Positions 16,295-24,533 are shown, numbered from the stretch's first letter. The stretch: DNA of 64,000 nucleotides from JADZGC01 sp964391595 (GCA_964391595.1 CAYMMM010000001.1:1-64000); one strand, 5' to 3'. Made by a program: numbers and translations. The notes: generated by a model from the sequence alone, not told the origin.

Positions 16295-17235
16295 CCCTCC
16301 TCGAGGTTTGCGATAGAATAGTCCGGGATTGGGAGCAACGGCAACGGGGCAACGAACTCATCCTTGTCGGCGCGAGGGATCATGCGCTTGACCGACCAGT
16401 CGGCGATAGTCTTCTCGAGACTATCCGATGCCGTATGGTACTTCGATGATGTTCCGCCGTACGGCCGCAGCACGGCGCCGGTATGGTGAAACACGATCTG
16501 TGCGATGCGGTCACCTACGGCCAGGATGCACAACTCCTGGTTGAAATTGTGGATCTCCATAGTCCAGCGGGTTGCGTAGCCGGGATCCCCCCATCCCGCG
16601 TCAATGCAGACTGCGATACCGTTGCGGCCAATCGTGCTGCGAGACTGCATTGAAGTTGTGCCGGGTGGCAGAATCCCAATGAACTCATGTGTATGAGCCA
16701 GAATGCGCTCCCCTGGGAATACGGGGATGACAAGCGCATCATCGGGCAGATTTGCGAGCAGCCCAAGTCCATTGGACTCACAGAATTCGCGATGAGGTTT
16801 TGGCTTCTCGGCCCGGAAGAATCGCTCAATGTCCTCGGGGTTGCGGTGGTCGTAGATTGGGCTCTTATTGGCATTCGCTACGAAGAACCCGTCTCCACCC
16901 AGCGTTACATCGACTGAACTCCCTTTGATGTTGGCTGGTACCAGCGGGTGGCAGATGATGTTACCGCGACGGATCGCACCAAGAATCTCGCTGTCCGAAT
17001 ACACTCCACCGGCGATGCGCTCGATGTAGGCAAGCAGGTTCTTGACCCACTTCTCGAAAGCATCAGGAGTGTTCAGAAGAGCCTTGATCGCCCCCGGATC
17101 GGACAAGCCCGCGAGGATTGCGCTCCTGAGTTGATCCGACGCCCTCTGGTCAGGGTGGATGCCCTGTAGAAGAGAGGCTTGATCGACAGCTCGTCGCGTC
17201 TTATCGACCAGTTCATCCAAGTTGTCACTTGGCAT
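16291..17235 (-). CDS. dcd: dCTP deaminase with extra N-terminal domain
   Basis: The part from about residue 77 (GVYSDSEILGAIRRGNI) to the end matches dCTP deaminase: SSVDVTLG, the SRSTIGRNGI nucleotide-binding block, AGWGDPGY and TMEIHN with the likely catalytic Glu, then a C-terminal GGTSSKY closing segment. dCTP deaminase makes dUTP; some relatives also release diphosphate to give dUMP. The first 76 residues form an extra helical region absent from the short family members (about 190 residues). There is no separate dUTPase here, so a bifunctional enzyme would be the simplest way to feed ThyX. First gene of the cassette, with a recognisable promoter. Confidence 0.88.
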   Translation of the reverse strand: MPSDNLDELVDKTRRAVDQASLLQGIHPDQRASDQLRSAILAGLSDPGAIKALLNTPDAFEKWVKNLLAYIERIAGGVYSDSEILGAIRRGNIICHPLVPANIKGSSVDVTLGGDGFFVANANKSPIYDHRNPEDIERFFRAEKPKPHREFCESNGLGLLANLPDDALVIPVFPGERILAHTHEFIGILPPGTTSMQSRSTIGRNGIAVCIDAGWGDPGYATRWTMEIHNFNQELCILAVGDRIAQIVFHHTGAVLRPYGGTSSKYHTASDSLEKTIADWSVKRMIPRADKDEFVAPLPLLPIPDYSIANLEEG

Positions 17236-17275
17236 ACCGTCTCACTTTCTTAGTAGGTACAAAACGATCTGTATT

Positions 17276-17303
17276 AGTGTAGCGGAAATGTGCATGAGCT
17301 CAA
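17276..17303 (-). promoter_or_regulatory. Promoter of the dcd-tmk cassette
   Basis: On the minus strand TTGAGC (17298-17303) and TACACT (17276-17281) are 16 bases apart, about 40 bases before the dcd start. Confidence 0.55.
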
Positions 17304-17333
17304 AAGCATAAGATGTAAGAATGTATGATTACG

Positions 17334-17370
17334 CACTAAAAAAACACCCTTACGGGTGCTTTTTTTAGTG
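17334..17370. terminator. Bidirectional terminator after rplA
   Basis: CACCC and GGGTG surround a TTAC loop and are flanked by seven A on one side and seven T on the other; CACTA and TAGTG extend the palindrome. It ends the secE-nusG-rplK-rplA transcript before the inserted nucleotide cassette. Confidence 0.9.
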
Positions 17371-17385
17371 TCGTGTGAAGCTAAA

Positions 17386-18327
17386 CTATTTCGCTACGAG
17401 TTCGGCGGTGTCGAGCTTCACGCCCGGTGTCATGGTGGCGGCAACGGTGATTGACTTCACGTATGTCCCCTTCACGCCAGATGGGCGGTTGGTTTGTACG
17501 CACTGTAATACGGCGCGTCCGTTGGCAACGAGATCTTCTGCCTTGAAGCTGAGCTTACCGACTGCAGCGTGGATGATGCCGTTCGCATCGTTCTTGATCT
17601 CGAGACGGCCTTGCTTGATCTCCTTTACGGCAGTAGCTGGGTCAGCAGTCACGGTGCCACTCTTCGGTGATGGCATCAGTCCTTTTGGACCGAGCGTCTT
17701 CGCGTGGCGGCCGAGCTGAGCCATCGTGTCTGGTGTAGCTACTAGGACGTCAAAGTCGAGCGTACCCTTACCAATGTCGGCGAGCAATTGCTCTGAGTCA
17801 GTCACATCAGCACCAGCTTCTGCAGCTGCTTTGGCTTTTTTGTCATCAGCTGTCAGTACTGCCACTCGAACGGTTTTACCACTTCCTGCTGGAAGTGCGG
17901 TAGATGCACGGACGGTTTGGTCGGCCTGACGTGGGTCTATGTCAAGGCGAATATGGAGCTCAAGCGTGGGGTCAAACTTGGCGGTAGAAATCCTTTGAAC
18001 GAGCGCAACGGCTTCATCGAGTGTGTAGAGTTTATCGAAATCAATTGCTTCGCGCATGGCTTGTTGATTCTTGGAGTATCTCTTCACACGAGGCTTAGCC
18101 TTTGGCTTAGGAGCATCTGCTTTTTCGGCTGCCTCAGCTTTGCGTTCCTCTTTTGCCTCAGCTTCTTCTGCTTCTTTTGCGGCCTTGGCGCTGCGCTTCC
18201 CCGCTTTGGCAGTTGACGTTTTCTTGGCTGGCTTTTCTTCTACAGTCTCTACTTGTTCTTCAGCTACTACATCGGTTGGTTCGGTAGCGACTACTTCTTC
18301 TACGATTTCTTCAGATTTCTTTGGCAT
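17386..18327 (-). CDS. rplA: Ribosomal protein uL1 with long Lys/Glu/Ala N-terminal extension
   Basis: uL1 forms the L1 stalk near the ribosomal E site and can repress its own mRNA. ATG at 18327 follows AAGGAG and was chosen over an earlier frame. The 313-residue protein is about 80 residues longer than usual. Residues 1-78 are a low-complexity, acidic then Lys/Ala-rich tail (KSEEIVEEVV, KRSAKAAKEAEEAEAKEE). The normal domain starts near KRYSKNQQAMREAIDFDKLY and contains the conserved TLGPKGLMPSPKSGTVT loop. The tail is probably disordered. It is the last gene of the secE operon. Confidence 0.96.
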   Translation of the reverse strand: MPKKSEEIVEEVVATEPTDVVAEEQVETVEEKPAKKTSTAKAGKRSAKAAKEAEEAEAKEERKAEAAEKADAPKPKAKPRVKRYSKNQQAMREAIDFDKLYTLDEAVALVQRISTAKFDPTLELHIRLDIDPRQADQTVRASTALPAGSGKTVRVAVLTADDKKAKAAAEAGADVTDSEQLLADIGKGTLDFDVLVATPDTMAQLGRHAKTLGPKGLMPSPKSGTVTADPATAVKEIKQGRLEIKNDANGIIHAAVGKLSFKAEDLVANGRAVLQCVQTNRPSGVKGTYVKSITVAATMTPGVKLDTAELVAK

Positions 18328-18331
18328 AATG

Positions 18332-18377
18332 TTCTCCTTGTGGTGCAAGCGGCGGATAGATATCACGCCTCCCACGG
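18332..18377 (-). repeat. Leader hairpin, copy A (before rplA)
   Basis: On the minus strand CCGTGGGAGGCG is followed by a variable segment and then by a 24-base block ending in the AAGGAG ribosome binding site. GTGG and GGCG can pair with CGCC and CCAC, giving a hairpin that ends just before the ribosome binding site. The same two blocks recur before rplK (18829-18874). Confidence 0.75.
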
Positions 18378-18390
18378 GTTATTTAGTGAT

Positions 18391-18822
18391 TTACTTCTCG
18401 ACCTCTACACCCATTGAGCGGGCTGTACCAGCAATGATTTTCTTCGCGGCATCGATGTCGTTTGCATTCAAGTCTGCCATCTTAGTCTCAGCGATTTCGG
18501 TCAGTTGGGCATCGGTGAGTTTACCGACCTTTTCCTTGTTCGGAACACCACTAGCCTTCTGGAGGCCGAGAGCTTGCTTGATTAGCATCTTGGCAGGCGT
18601 GCCTTTTACTTCGAAGGTAAAGCTCTTGTCTTCATAAATAGTGATCTTGGTTGGGCACTGAGCGCCACGCATGTCCTTGGTCTGTTCATTGAAGGCGTTA
18701 ATGAAGTCCATCATATTTACACCGTGCTGACCCAAGGCTGAACCAACTGGTGGAGCTGGTGTAGCACCGCCTGCTGGGATAACCATCTTGAGTTTTGCTG
18801 AGATCTTCTTTGCTTCTGCCAT
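18391..18822 (-). CDS. rplK: Ribosomal protein uL11
   Basis: uL11 lies at the GTPase-associated centre and binds 23S rRNA. The 143-residue length is normal. The proline-rich N-terminal domain (VIPAGGATPAPPVGSALGQHGVN) and the C-terminal RNA-binding domain (GIARSMGVEV-like end, here GTARSMGVEVEK) are clear. AAGGAG precedes the ATG, within the duplicated leader block. The gene order secE-nusG-rplK-rplA is the widespread bacterial one. Confidence 0.97.
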   Translation of the reverse strand: MAEAKKISAKLKMVIPAGGATPAPPVGSALGQHGVNMMDFINAFNEQTKDMRGAQCPTKITIYEDKSFTFEVKGTPAKMLIKQALGLQKASGVPNKEKVGKLTDAQLTEIAETKMADLNANDIDAAKKIIAGTARSMGVEVEK

Positions 18823-18828
18823 AATCTT

Positions 18829-18874
18829 TTCTCCTTGTGGTGCAAGCGGCGGGCAAATACCTCGCCTCCCACGG
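18829..18874 (-). repeat. Leader hairpin, copy B (before rplK)
   Basis: The same arrangement as copy A: the 24-base block with the ribosome binding site at 18829-18852 and the 12-base block at 18863-18874 are identical to copy A, while the loop differs. Conserved stem and divergent loop suggest a selected RNA structure. Confidence 0.75.
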
Positions 18875-18893
18875 TTATTGTTTATTGTTCAAA

Positions 18894-19430
18894 CTAAATC
18901 TTCTTAACCTGCAGGCTGTCAAGCTCGACAGGCGTTTCGCGACCGAACATGGTCACGAGTACTTTGATCTTACCCTTAGCTTCGTCGATTTCGCTGATTT
19001 GCCCATCGCAGCCCTTGAATGGCCCGTCGGTAATATTCACCGTCTCGCCTATCGAGTAGTCGATCATGAACTTCGGTTCCTCGACGCCCATGCGCTTTTG
19101 GATGAGCTTGACCTCATCTTCAGCCATTGGACTTGGTGTGGTGCCAGTTCCGACGAAGCCGGTAACGTTTGGCGTGTTACGGACGACGAACCAGCTGTCT
19201 TCGGTGACATCCATATTCACCAAGATATAGCCTGGGAAAATTTTACGTTCGACAATGCGTCGCTTACCATTCTTGATTTCAATCTGGTTTTCTTTTGGTA
19301 CGACGACATCAAAAACCTTATCTTTCATACCCATTGTATCGATGCGGTGAAGTAGATTTTGTGCGACTTGGTCTTCATACCCTGAGTAGGTGTGGATGAC
19401 ATACCATTGGCCTGGTGACGATGTTTTCAT
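18894..19430 (-). CDS. nusG: Transcription termination/antitermination factor NusG
   Basis: NusG binds RNA polymerase and links it to the ribosome or Rho. The 178-residue protein has the N-terminal NGN domain (QWYVIHTYSGYEDQVAQNL and PGYILVNMD) and the C-terminal KOW motif (VNITDGPFKGCDGQISEID). The length is normal. It sits between secE and rplK, its usual position. Confidence 0.97.
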   Translation of the reverse strand: MKTSSPGQWYVIHTYSGYEDQVAQNLLHRIDTMGMKDKVFDVVVPKENQIEIKNGKRRIVERKIFPGYILVNMDVTEDSWFVVRNTPNVTGFVGTGTTPSPMAEDEVKLIQKRMGVEEPKFMIDYSIGETVNITDGPFKGCDGQISEIDEAKGKIKVLVTMFGRETPVELDSLQVKKI

Positions 19431-19474
19431 GAGTTCCTTTGGTGAATATTATGTTATTGCACGACTATAGTTGC

Positions 19475-19663
19475 TTAGGATCTGGTGAGTAACTTTTCAA
19501 GAATGGTTCGAAAAAGCAGATCAAATCCAGCCAGATAGACTGCTACTACGAGAGTAAAAACCAATACTACAGTCGTCAAAAATATTGTTTGACGGCGGCT
19601 CGGCCAAATAACGCGGCGGAGCTCTTGATATGAACTGGTGAAATAACGTAGTAATTTTTTCAT
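19475..19663 (-). CDS. secE: Preprotein translocase subunit SecE
   Basis: The 62-residue protein is the short, single-helix form of SecE. It has a basic amphipathic N-terminal part (FTSSYQELRRVIWPSRRQ) carrying the conserved E-L-R-x-V-x-W-P motif, followed by one transmembrane helix. SecE clamps SecY in the protein-conducting channel. First gene of the secE-nusG-rplK-rplA operon, preceded by a consensus promoter. Confidence 0.95.
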   Translation of the reverse strand: MKKLLRYFTSSYQELRRVIWPSRRQTIFLTTVVLVFTLVVAVYLAGFDLLFRTILEKLLTRS

Positions 19664-19681
19664 ATAAAACGTGCTTAATCT

Positions 19682-19701
19682 AAAAAAGCCGCTCGGGCTT
19701 T
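19682..19701 (-). terminator. Terminator-like hairpin in the secE leader
   Basis: AAAGCC and GGCTTT form a 6-bp stem with a 5-base loop, followed on the minus strand by TTTA. It lies downstream of the secE promoter and upstream of the secE start, so it may end transcripts arriving from the membrane-protein gene at 19769 or attenuate secE. Confidence 0.55.
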
Positions 19702-19728
19702 ACATGCGTATACATATTGTACAGTGCA

Positions 19729-19757
19729 ATTTTAACCTGTAGGGGTGTAGATGTCAA
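19729..19757 (-). promoter_or_regulatory. Consensus promoter of the secE operon
   Basis: On the minus strand TTGACA (19752-19757) and TAAAAT (19729-19734) are exactly 17 bases apart. Predicted leader is about 60 bases. Confidence 0.85.
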
Positions 19758-19768
19758 TATTTCGAGGG

Positions 19769-21094
19769 CTACTTTCGGGTCACGAATTCACTGATGTTTA
19801 CGGGTAGTTTTTCGTGGATGCTCGTGAAGAATCGTTGCGCTGGGGTGCGAAGTGCGATAAGTGCGATCGTAGCGATGATTGATAGCCCAACCAGGATCGT
19901 AATGACTTGGATAATGGCTGACTTCCGTGCCTTCTGGTGGGGCTTTGTGATGATGAGCTGTGAGACGGCTGATTTATAGCTCGTGTGAGCTATGTGGTGA
20001 TAGACCAGTGCCCAATATCCTTGTGACCACAGGGTAAATCCAACCACGGCAGCATACATGAGGACTGTCGACAGTAGGATGAGGCCAGCTCGAGCGATTG
20101 CATGGCGACCCACGGTGAATTGGCCGTAGCTAGCAGTAGACCAGATGAGAGCGAGCAGTAACCCGACTGCTAGTGTGGCGCTGAGGAGCCAAAACAGGCC
20201 AAATGCGAGGGTTCGCAAGAGTGTTCGCAATGTAAGTCCGAGGCTTTTGACGACTAGAAAGGCGGTGGATTGATTTGTGACCGCAAGCATGATTCTGACG
20301 ATGGTTCTGTGCACAGCCATTATAGCTACCCCCAGGAGGAAAAGGACGAGGATAACATAGATCGAGAGACTTTTAATTTGAGTTAGATTTGAGTCAAATA
20401 TCCTCAGAATGACTAGAGCTGTGAGGCTTGAAAAAGCCATGGTGGAGAATAGCTCGAATGCACTGATTGAGATGAGGCGATGAGATTTGGCCAGAGCTTG
20501 CCAACCATATTCTTCTGCATCGACTGATCGATGGTCGATACGACGGATATTTGCTGCATAACTGACGAGTTGCAAGATGTGCCGAACCAGCCAGAGAATG
20601 AACGCAACAGCTGCGATGGCGATCACGCTTATCACTATTCTGATATAAGGCGCGGTGAGAAGGCCGCGAATAAGCATGTATGCTTGCTGGATGGTGATGT
20701 TTTGGCTTTTTGTCAGGCTTAAGATTGCCCAAGGCGTGGCGGCGCAGAGCCAAAACCAGGGTGAGAGGATGGACATCACGAGTGCGGCATCAAAAGCGTG
20801 ACGGTCTTGCTTTTCGCGGAAAGAACGCAAGATGACAGAAAGTACTGATTTCTGATGTGTCTGATGCTTAGGCTGCGCGGGCAGCGGGAGCGCTGGATGG
20901 CTCACTCGATGTGGGTGCATGAATTCTGCAGCGTCTGTATCGAGTTCGGAGCTTGCAACTGTCTGTGATTGCGGCGACTTTAGTGCGGACTGTCGTGTCG
21001 CACCAGTAAGCTTACGTCCGCTTTCGATCGAATATCGAATGCCGTCCACTGTCACGTGTCTTTGCGGTTTTTGATGATGAGTAGTGCGTTTCAT
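19769..21094 (-). CDS. Hypothetical multi-pass membrane protein (441 aa)
   Basis: No family was recognised. The first 90 residues are polar and rich in His, Ser and Gln, probably disordered and cytoplasmic. From about residue 100 there are around eight hydrophobic segments, ending with a short soluble tail (PAQRFFTSIHEKLPVNISEFVTRK). It lies 9 bases downstream of the phytoene synthase gene on the same strand, so it may be the last gene of the crtI-crtE-crtB transcript; a role in that pathway is only a guess from position. Confidence 0.65.
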   Translation of the reverse strand: MKRTTHHQKPQRHVTVDGIRYSIESGRKLTGATRQSALKSPQSQTVASSELDTDAAEFMHPHRVSHPALPLPAQPKHQTHQKSVLSVILRSFREKQDRHAFDAALVMSILSPWFWLCAATPWAILSLTKSQNITIQQAYMLIRGLLTAPYIRIVISVIAIAAVAFILWLVRHILQLVSYAANIRRIDHRSVDAEEYGWQALAKSHRLISISAFELFSTMAFSSLTALVILRIFDSNLTQIKSLSIYVILVLFLLGVAIMAVHRTIVRIMLAVTNQSTAFLVVKSLGLTLRTLLRTLAFGLFWLLSATLAVGLLLALIWSTASYGQFTVGRHAIARAGLILLSTVLMYAAVVGFTLWSQGYWALVYHHIAHTSYKSAVSQLIITKPHQKARKSAIIQVITILVGLSIIATIALIALRTPAQRFFTSIHEKLPVNISEFVTRK

Positions 21095-21103
21095 AGTTGA
21101 GGC

Positions 21104-21943
21104 TTAACGATTATGCCAGAGAAAAAGTAGCTTTTCGTATGTCGGGATGCTGACTCGCTGGCTGTATACAGTATACTGCTTTTGCTTAATCCTTTCGAGT
21201 AGCTCGGCATAGAGTCTCAAGATATACCGCACTGGCCGCTGGTAGCTAGGGTGTAGGTCATCTATAGCACGAGCTGCGTGCGTCAAGTAGGTCTGCGCGC
21301 GCTTTGTCAGTATGGTTAGCGCACGTTCGAGACCGGCTTGATTTGTGCGTTGTAGGAGTTGCGCGGGCGTGAGTTGCGCTTCTCGCAAAACACTCTGGGG
21401 TATGTATATTCTCTGTAAGTCTATGTCGGTGCCGACATCGCGAATAATATTGACATACTGCATACCGATACCGAGCTGCTTTGCGCCGAGTAATGTTGAA
21501 CGCTTGGTAGCGCCGAGTATGCGCGCGCACAGTATGCCGACGATCCCAGCGACCTCGTAGCTGTATCGATCGAGCTCTGAGATCGTGAGAGGCTGTCGAA
21601 ACACGATGTCACTTGTGACGCCATCAAGTACGGTTTCGAGCTCTGCGATTGGAATCCGATATACTTTGATCAGATTAAAGACAGCCGGCCATATATCCGT
21701 TTCGACTGGTGGCGATTTGCGGATGTGCAGCGCTCGTCGCATCATCATGAGCTGTCGCCGCTTCATGCTTGATGTGAGGGTCGTACTGTCAGCAATGTCA
21801 TCGGCTACTCTACAAAATGCGTAGAGTGCTTGGATCGCTTGCCTCGTTTCACGGTCAAAAAGATAGGTCGCGAGGGTAAAGTTGGAACTTGCACGGCGCG
21901 TAATTCGTGCGCACGCCGCTTGGCTGGCACGCTGGCTGGTCAT
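21104..21943 (-). CDS. crtB: Phytoene/squalene synthase family protein, probable phytoene synthase
   Basis: These enzymes join two prenyl diphosphates head to head. The 279-residue protein has the first Asp-rich motif DDIAD (48-52), preceded by the diagnostic YAFCRVADD block, and the second motif in QYVNIIRDVGTDIDLQRIYIP (about 160-180). With a GGPP-type synthase and CrtI next to it, phytoene (C40) is the likely product; dehydrosqualene cannot be excluded by eye. Its start overlaps the polyprenyl synthase stop by 4 bases, so the two are coupled. Confidence 0.88.
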   Translation of the reverse strand: MTSQRASQAACARITRRASSNFTLATYLFDRETRQAIQALYAFCRVADDIADSTTLTSSMKRRQLMMMRRALHIRKSPPVETDIWPAVFNLIKVYRIPIAELETVLDGVTSDIVFRQPLTISELDRYSYEVAGIVGILCARILGATKRSTLLGAKQLGIGMQYVNIIRDVGTDIDLQRIYIPQSVLREAQLTPAQLLQRTNQAGLERALTILTKRAQTYLTHAARAIDDLHPSYQRPVRYILRLYAELLERIKQKQYTVYSQRVSIPTYEKLLFLWHNR

Positions 21944-23031
21944 TTTGTCCTACTTACCAGGAAGTCAGTTAAAGCAATGAATTCATCACCGAGCCCGCCT
22001 GGGAGCGCAAGTTTACCGATAGCTTGCTTTGCTCGGGCGGCTTCTTCTTGTGCGAGAAAGGTTGTTTTTGCCTTTGCACCGTTTGCGCTGAGGATTTTGC
22101 GAACAAGTTTGAGATCAGATTGCGTGACATTTGGATTGCCAAAGAATTTCTTCAGAATGACAGATTGTGTCTCATCGGCAAATGCAAAGCCATAGTGCAT
22201 AAGCAGTGTACGCTTGCCTTCACGCAAGTCCGAGATGATTGGTTTGCCGATTTCGCGCGCCGCACCAAACATGCCGAGTAAATCGTCAGTGATCTGGTAT
22301 GAAACGCCAGCGTGGAGACCATACCGCTCTAAGATTTGTAGGATTGTTGGGTTGGCACCAGCCAAAATTGCTCCGCTACGAAGTGGTGTAACCATACTGT
22401 AGCGAGCTGTTTTGAGTATATAGATCTTTTTAATTTTTTCGATCTTGAGGTGCTGTTCGGTGCTGGCGAGATCGTCAAGCTGCTGTCCTCCGGCAAGTTG
22501 AAAGTGGAGTCGATTCAGTTCACCCTTGAGCTGACTACGAACCTCGAACTCCACCGGCATTGTATCTAGTACTTCGTGGCACATACCTAGAGCAATATCT
22601 CCAGCAAGGAGTGCCATGTTGCGAGCGTGTAGGCCCGTGTGCTCGTCAGTAAGTCGTCGTTTAAAGAGCCGGATATAAGAACCTGAAATATTTGGCCCGC
22701 CATAACGCTGATCGTCTTGATCCATAATGTCGTCGTGTATCACGGCAAATAGATGATAAAGTTCCCAGGCGACACCAAGCTGGATAGCCTCCTTCTCACG
22801 TTTGCCACCCGCTACTTCATAGCCGAGTGCCACGAGATAAGGACGCAGGCGTTTGCCGCCGCGCAGACTAAATTTCTTAAGTTCGCTGATAAGCCGTCTG
22901 TACTGACTATCGATTTTGCTCGCTTCAGTCAGTTTCTTATCCCAGAGCTTCGTCAGCTCGATATCGATACTAGTCTTGACCTGCTTAATGCGGTTCTGGA
23001 GTTGCTCAGTCGATGCTGCGTTTGTAGTCAT
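21940..23031 (-). CDS. crtE: Polyprenyl (geranylgeranyl) diphosphate synthase
   Basis: Makes linear prenyl diphosphates by condensing isopentenyl diphosphate. The 363-residue protein has the first Asp-rich motif DDIMD (100-104) and a second motif reading DDLLGMFG (near residue 245). The last Asp of the usual DDxxD is replaced by Gly, a form I associate with actinobacterial GGPP synthases. The RGGKRLRPYLVALGYE block near the N-terminus is typical. Its start lies inside the end of crtI (26-base overlap) and its stop overlaps crtB. Chain length (C15, C20 or longer) is inferred from the neighbours. Confidence 0.88.
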   Translation of the reverse strand: MTTNAASTEQLQNRIKQVKTSIDIELTKLWDKKLTEASKIDSQYRRLISELKKFSLRGGKRLRPYLVALGYEVAGGKREKEAIQLGVAWELYHLFAVIHDDIMDQDDQRYGGPNISGSYIRLFKRRLTDEHTGLHARNMALLAGDIALGMCHEVLDTMPVEFEVRSQLKGELNRLHFQLAGGQQLDDLASTEQHLKIEKIKKIYILKTARYSMVTPLRSGAILAGANPTILQILERYGLHAGVSYQITDDLLGMFGAAREIGKPIISDLREGKRTLLMHYGFAFADETQSVILKKFFGNPNVTQSDLKLVRKILSANGAKAKTTFLAQEEAARAKQAIGKLALPGGLGDEFIALTDFLVSRTK

Positions 23032-24508
23032 GGTTTATCCGTTCTGCGACCAGCTTACCAGAAAGCGTCACCATCGGTACACCACTACCGGGATAGGTTG
23101 AAGCCCCGACAAAGTACAGGCCTTTGATATCGCGACTCACGTTGTGAGGTCGGAAGTAGCCGGATTGGAAAAAGTAGTGACTTAAGCCAAAGGCAGACCC
23201 ATCGGTGAGATTGTATTTCGTGAGGAAGTCTTCCGGTGTGAAGACAGCTTCTGTCTTGATATGCTTCTTGAGATCTAGCTTCATAATAGTCTTCATGCGT
23301 TCGAGTACGCGTGCTCGAGTTTTCTCGACCGCTGCATCCCAGTCGATGTCTGACTGCAAATTTGGTACAGGCACGAGTATGTAGAGTACATGCTTGCCCA
23401 TCGGCGCCAAACTTGGGTCGGTTTTAGTCGGGATGTAGACATAAAACGCGGGGTCATCTGGGAGTTTCTTCTCATGGAAGATTTCGTTGAGATTGTGCTT
23501 GAAGTCATCGGAGAAATAGACATTGTGATGGAGCATTTCTGGCAAGTCATGATCTACTCCCCAATAAAAAAGGAGTGCACTCGAGGCTTGCTTGAGCTTG
23601 GCAGTTTTTTTGTCAGACATTTTGGGTCGATGTTTGGCGTCCACAAGCTCGCGATATGAGTAGGTCAGGTCAGCGTTCGATATGACGATATCGCATTTGA
23701 TGACTTGCTTATCCGTTAGCTCTACGCCCTGCACTTTGCCGTGATACACAAGAATCTGATTGATGGGTGTGTTGAGGCGTATGGTCACCCCTAGCTTCTC
23801 GCAGAGCTGCTGCAAGGCTCGTGGTAGCGCGTGCATCCCACCCTGCGGATACCATATACCTAGTCCCGTCTCCATATAGCTCACGACAGAATACACTGCA
23901 GGCGCTTCGTATGGGGTAACCCCGAGGTACATTGATTGGAAGCTGAAGAGTTGGCGCAGCCTCCAATCGGTGAAGTAACGAGAAACAAATGTGTATAGCT
24001 TGCTCAGTCCCCTGCCCTTGAGCAGTTCAATGCCAGCTGGCACATCAATAAAATCAGTCAGTTTGTCGAAGTTCTTGTCGATAAACTTCGCACGAGCGAG
24101 TCGATAGATTTTGGCGACGTCAGCAAAGAAGCGATAAAACTGCTCGGGTGCCTTCTCATCTATGCGTGCGAGTTCTTTCGTGAACCGTGGGAGGTTTGAG
24201 CTCACCTCAATCGTCTCTCCGTCTGGAAACCACGTTTTGTAGTTTGGTTCGAGCTGCGAAAGCGAGACATAGTCGTCAAGATTTTCACCGCAATACGCGA
24301 ATGTATCATAGAGGACGTCGGTCATCATGAGGATGGTTGGCCCCATATCGAATGTGTAGCCGTCTTGCTTAATGACGTGAGCGCGACCACCTACAATAGA
24401 TTCTTTTTCGTAGATTGTTACCTTATACCCATCGTGTGCCATGCGGGCTGCTGCACAGAGACCACCGATACCCGCACCAATTATTACCACCTGTTTCTGT
24501 TTCGTCAT
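23006..24508 (-). CDS. crtI: Phytoene desaturase CrtI
   Basis: FAD-dependent enzyme that desaturates phytoene to lycopene. The 500-residue protein has the N-terminal dinucleotide site GAGIGGLCAAARMAHDGY, the GGRAHVIKQDGYTFDMGPT region and the family's C-terminal signature GASTYPGSGVPMVTLSG. Length is standard. It is the first gene of the minus-strand crtI-crtE-crtB unit. The number of desaturation steps cannot be read from the sequence. It is divergent from the cyclase genes, with only 25 bases between the starts. Confidence 0.93.
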   Translation of the reverse strand: MTKQKQVVIIGAGIGGLCAAARMAHDGYKVTIYEKESIVGGRAHVIKQDGYTFDMGPTILMMTDVLYDTFAYCGENLDDYVSLSQLEPNYKTWFPDGETIEVSSNLPRFTKELARIDEKAPEQFYRFFADVAKIYRLARAKFIDKNFDKLTDFIDVPAGIELLKGRGLSKLYTFVSRYFTDWRLRQLFSFQSMYLGVTPYEAPAVYSVVSYMETGLGIWYPQGGMHALPRALQQLCEKLGVTIRLNTPINQILVYHGKVQGVELTDKQVIKCDIVISNADLTYSYRELVDAKHRPKMSDKKTAKLKQASSALLFYWGVDHDLPEMLHHNVYFSDDFKHNLNEIFHEKKLPDDPAFYVYIPTKTDPSLAPMGKHVLYILVPVPNLQSDIDWDAAVEKTRARVLERMKTIMKLDLKKHIKTEAVFTPEDFLTKYNLTDGSAFGLSHYFFQSGYFRPHNVSRDIKGLYFVGASTYPGSGVPMVTLSGKLVAERINHDYKRSID

Positions 24509-24518
24509 AATGTTATCA

Positions 24519-24526
24519 ATTATAAT
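24519..24526. promoter_or_regulatory. Shared palindromic -10 box between crtI and crtYc
   Basis: The 8-base palindrome ATTATAAT supplies a TATAAT on each strand (plus: 24521-24526). On the plus strand it ends 7 bases before the ATG of the first cyclase gene, so a leaderless mRNA is expected there. No good -35 box is visible for either direction, so an activator may be involved. Confidence 0.55.
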
Positions 24527-24533
24527 CTAGAGT

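Noticed and set aside
18837..19355. A 172-codon plus-strand frame over nusG
   Set aside because: Antisense to nusG, including its conserved NGN and KOW regions; no ribosome binding site or domain.
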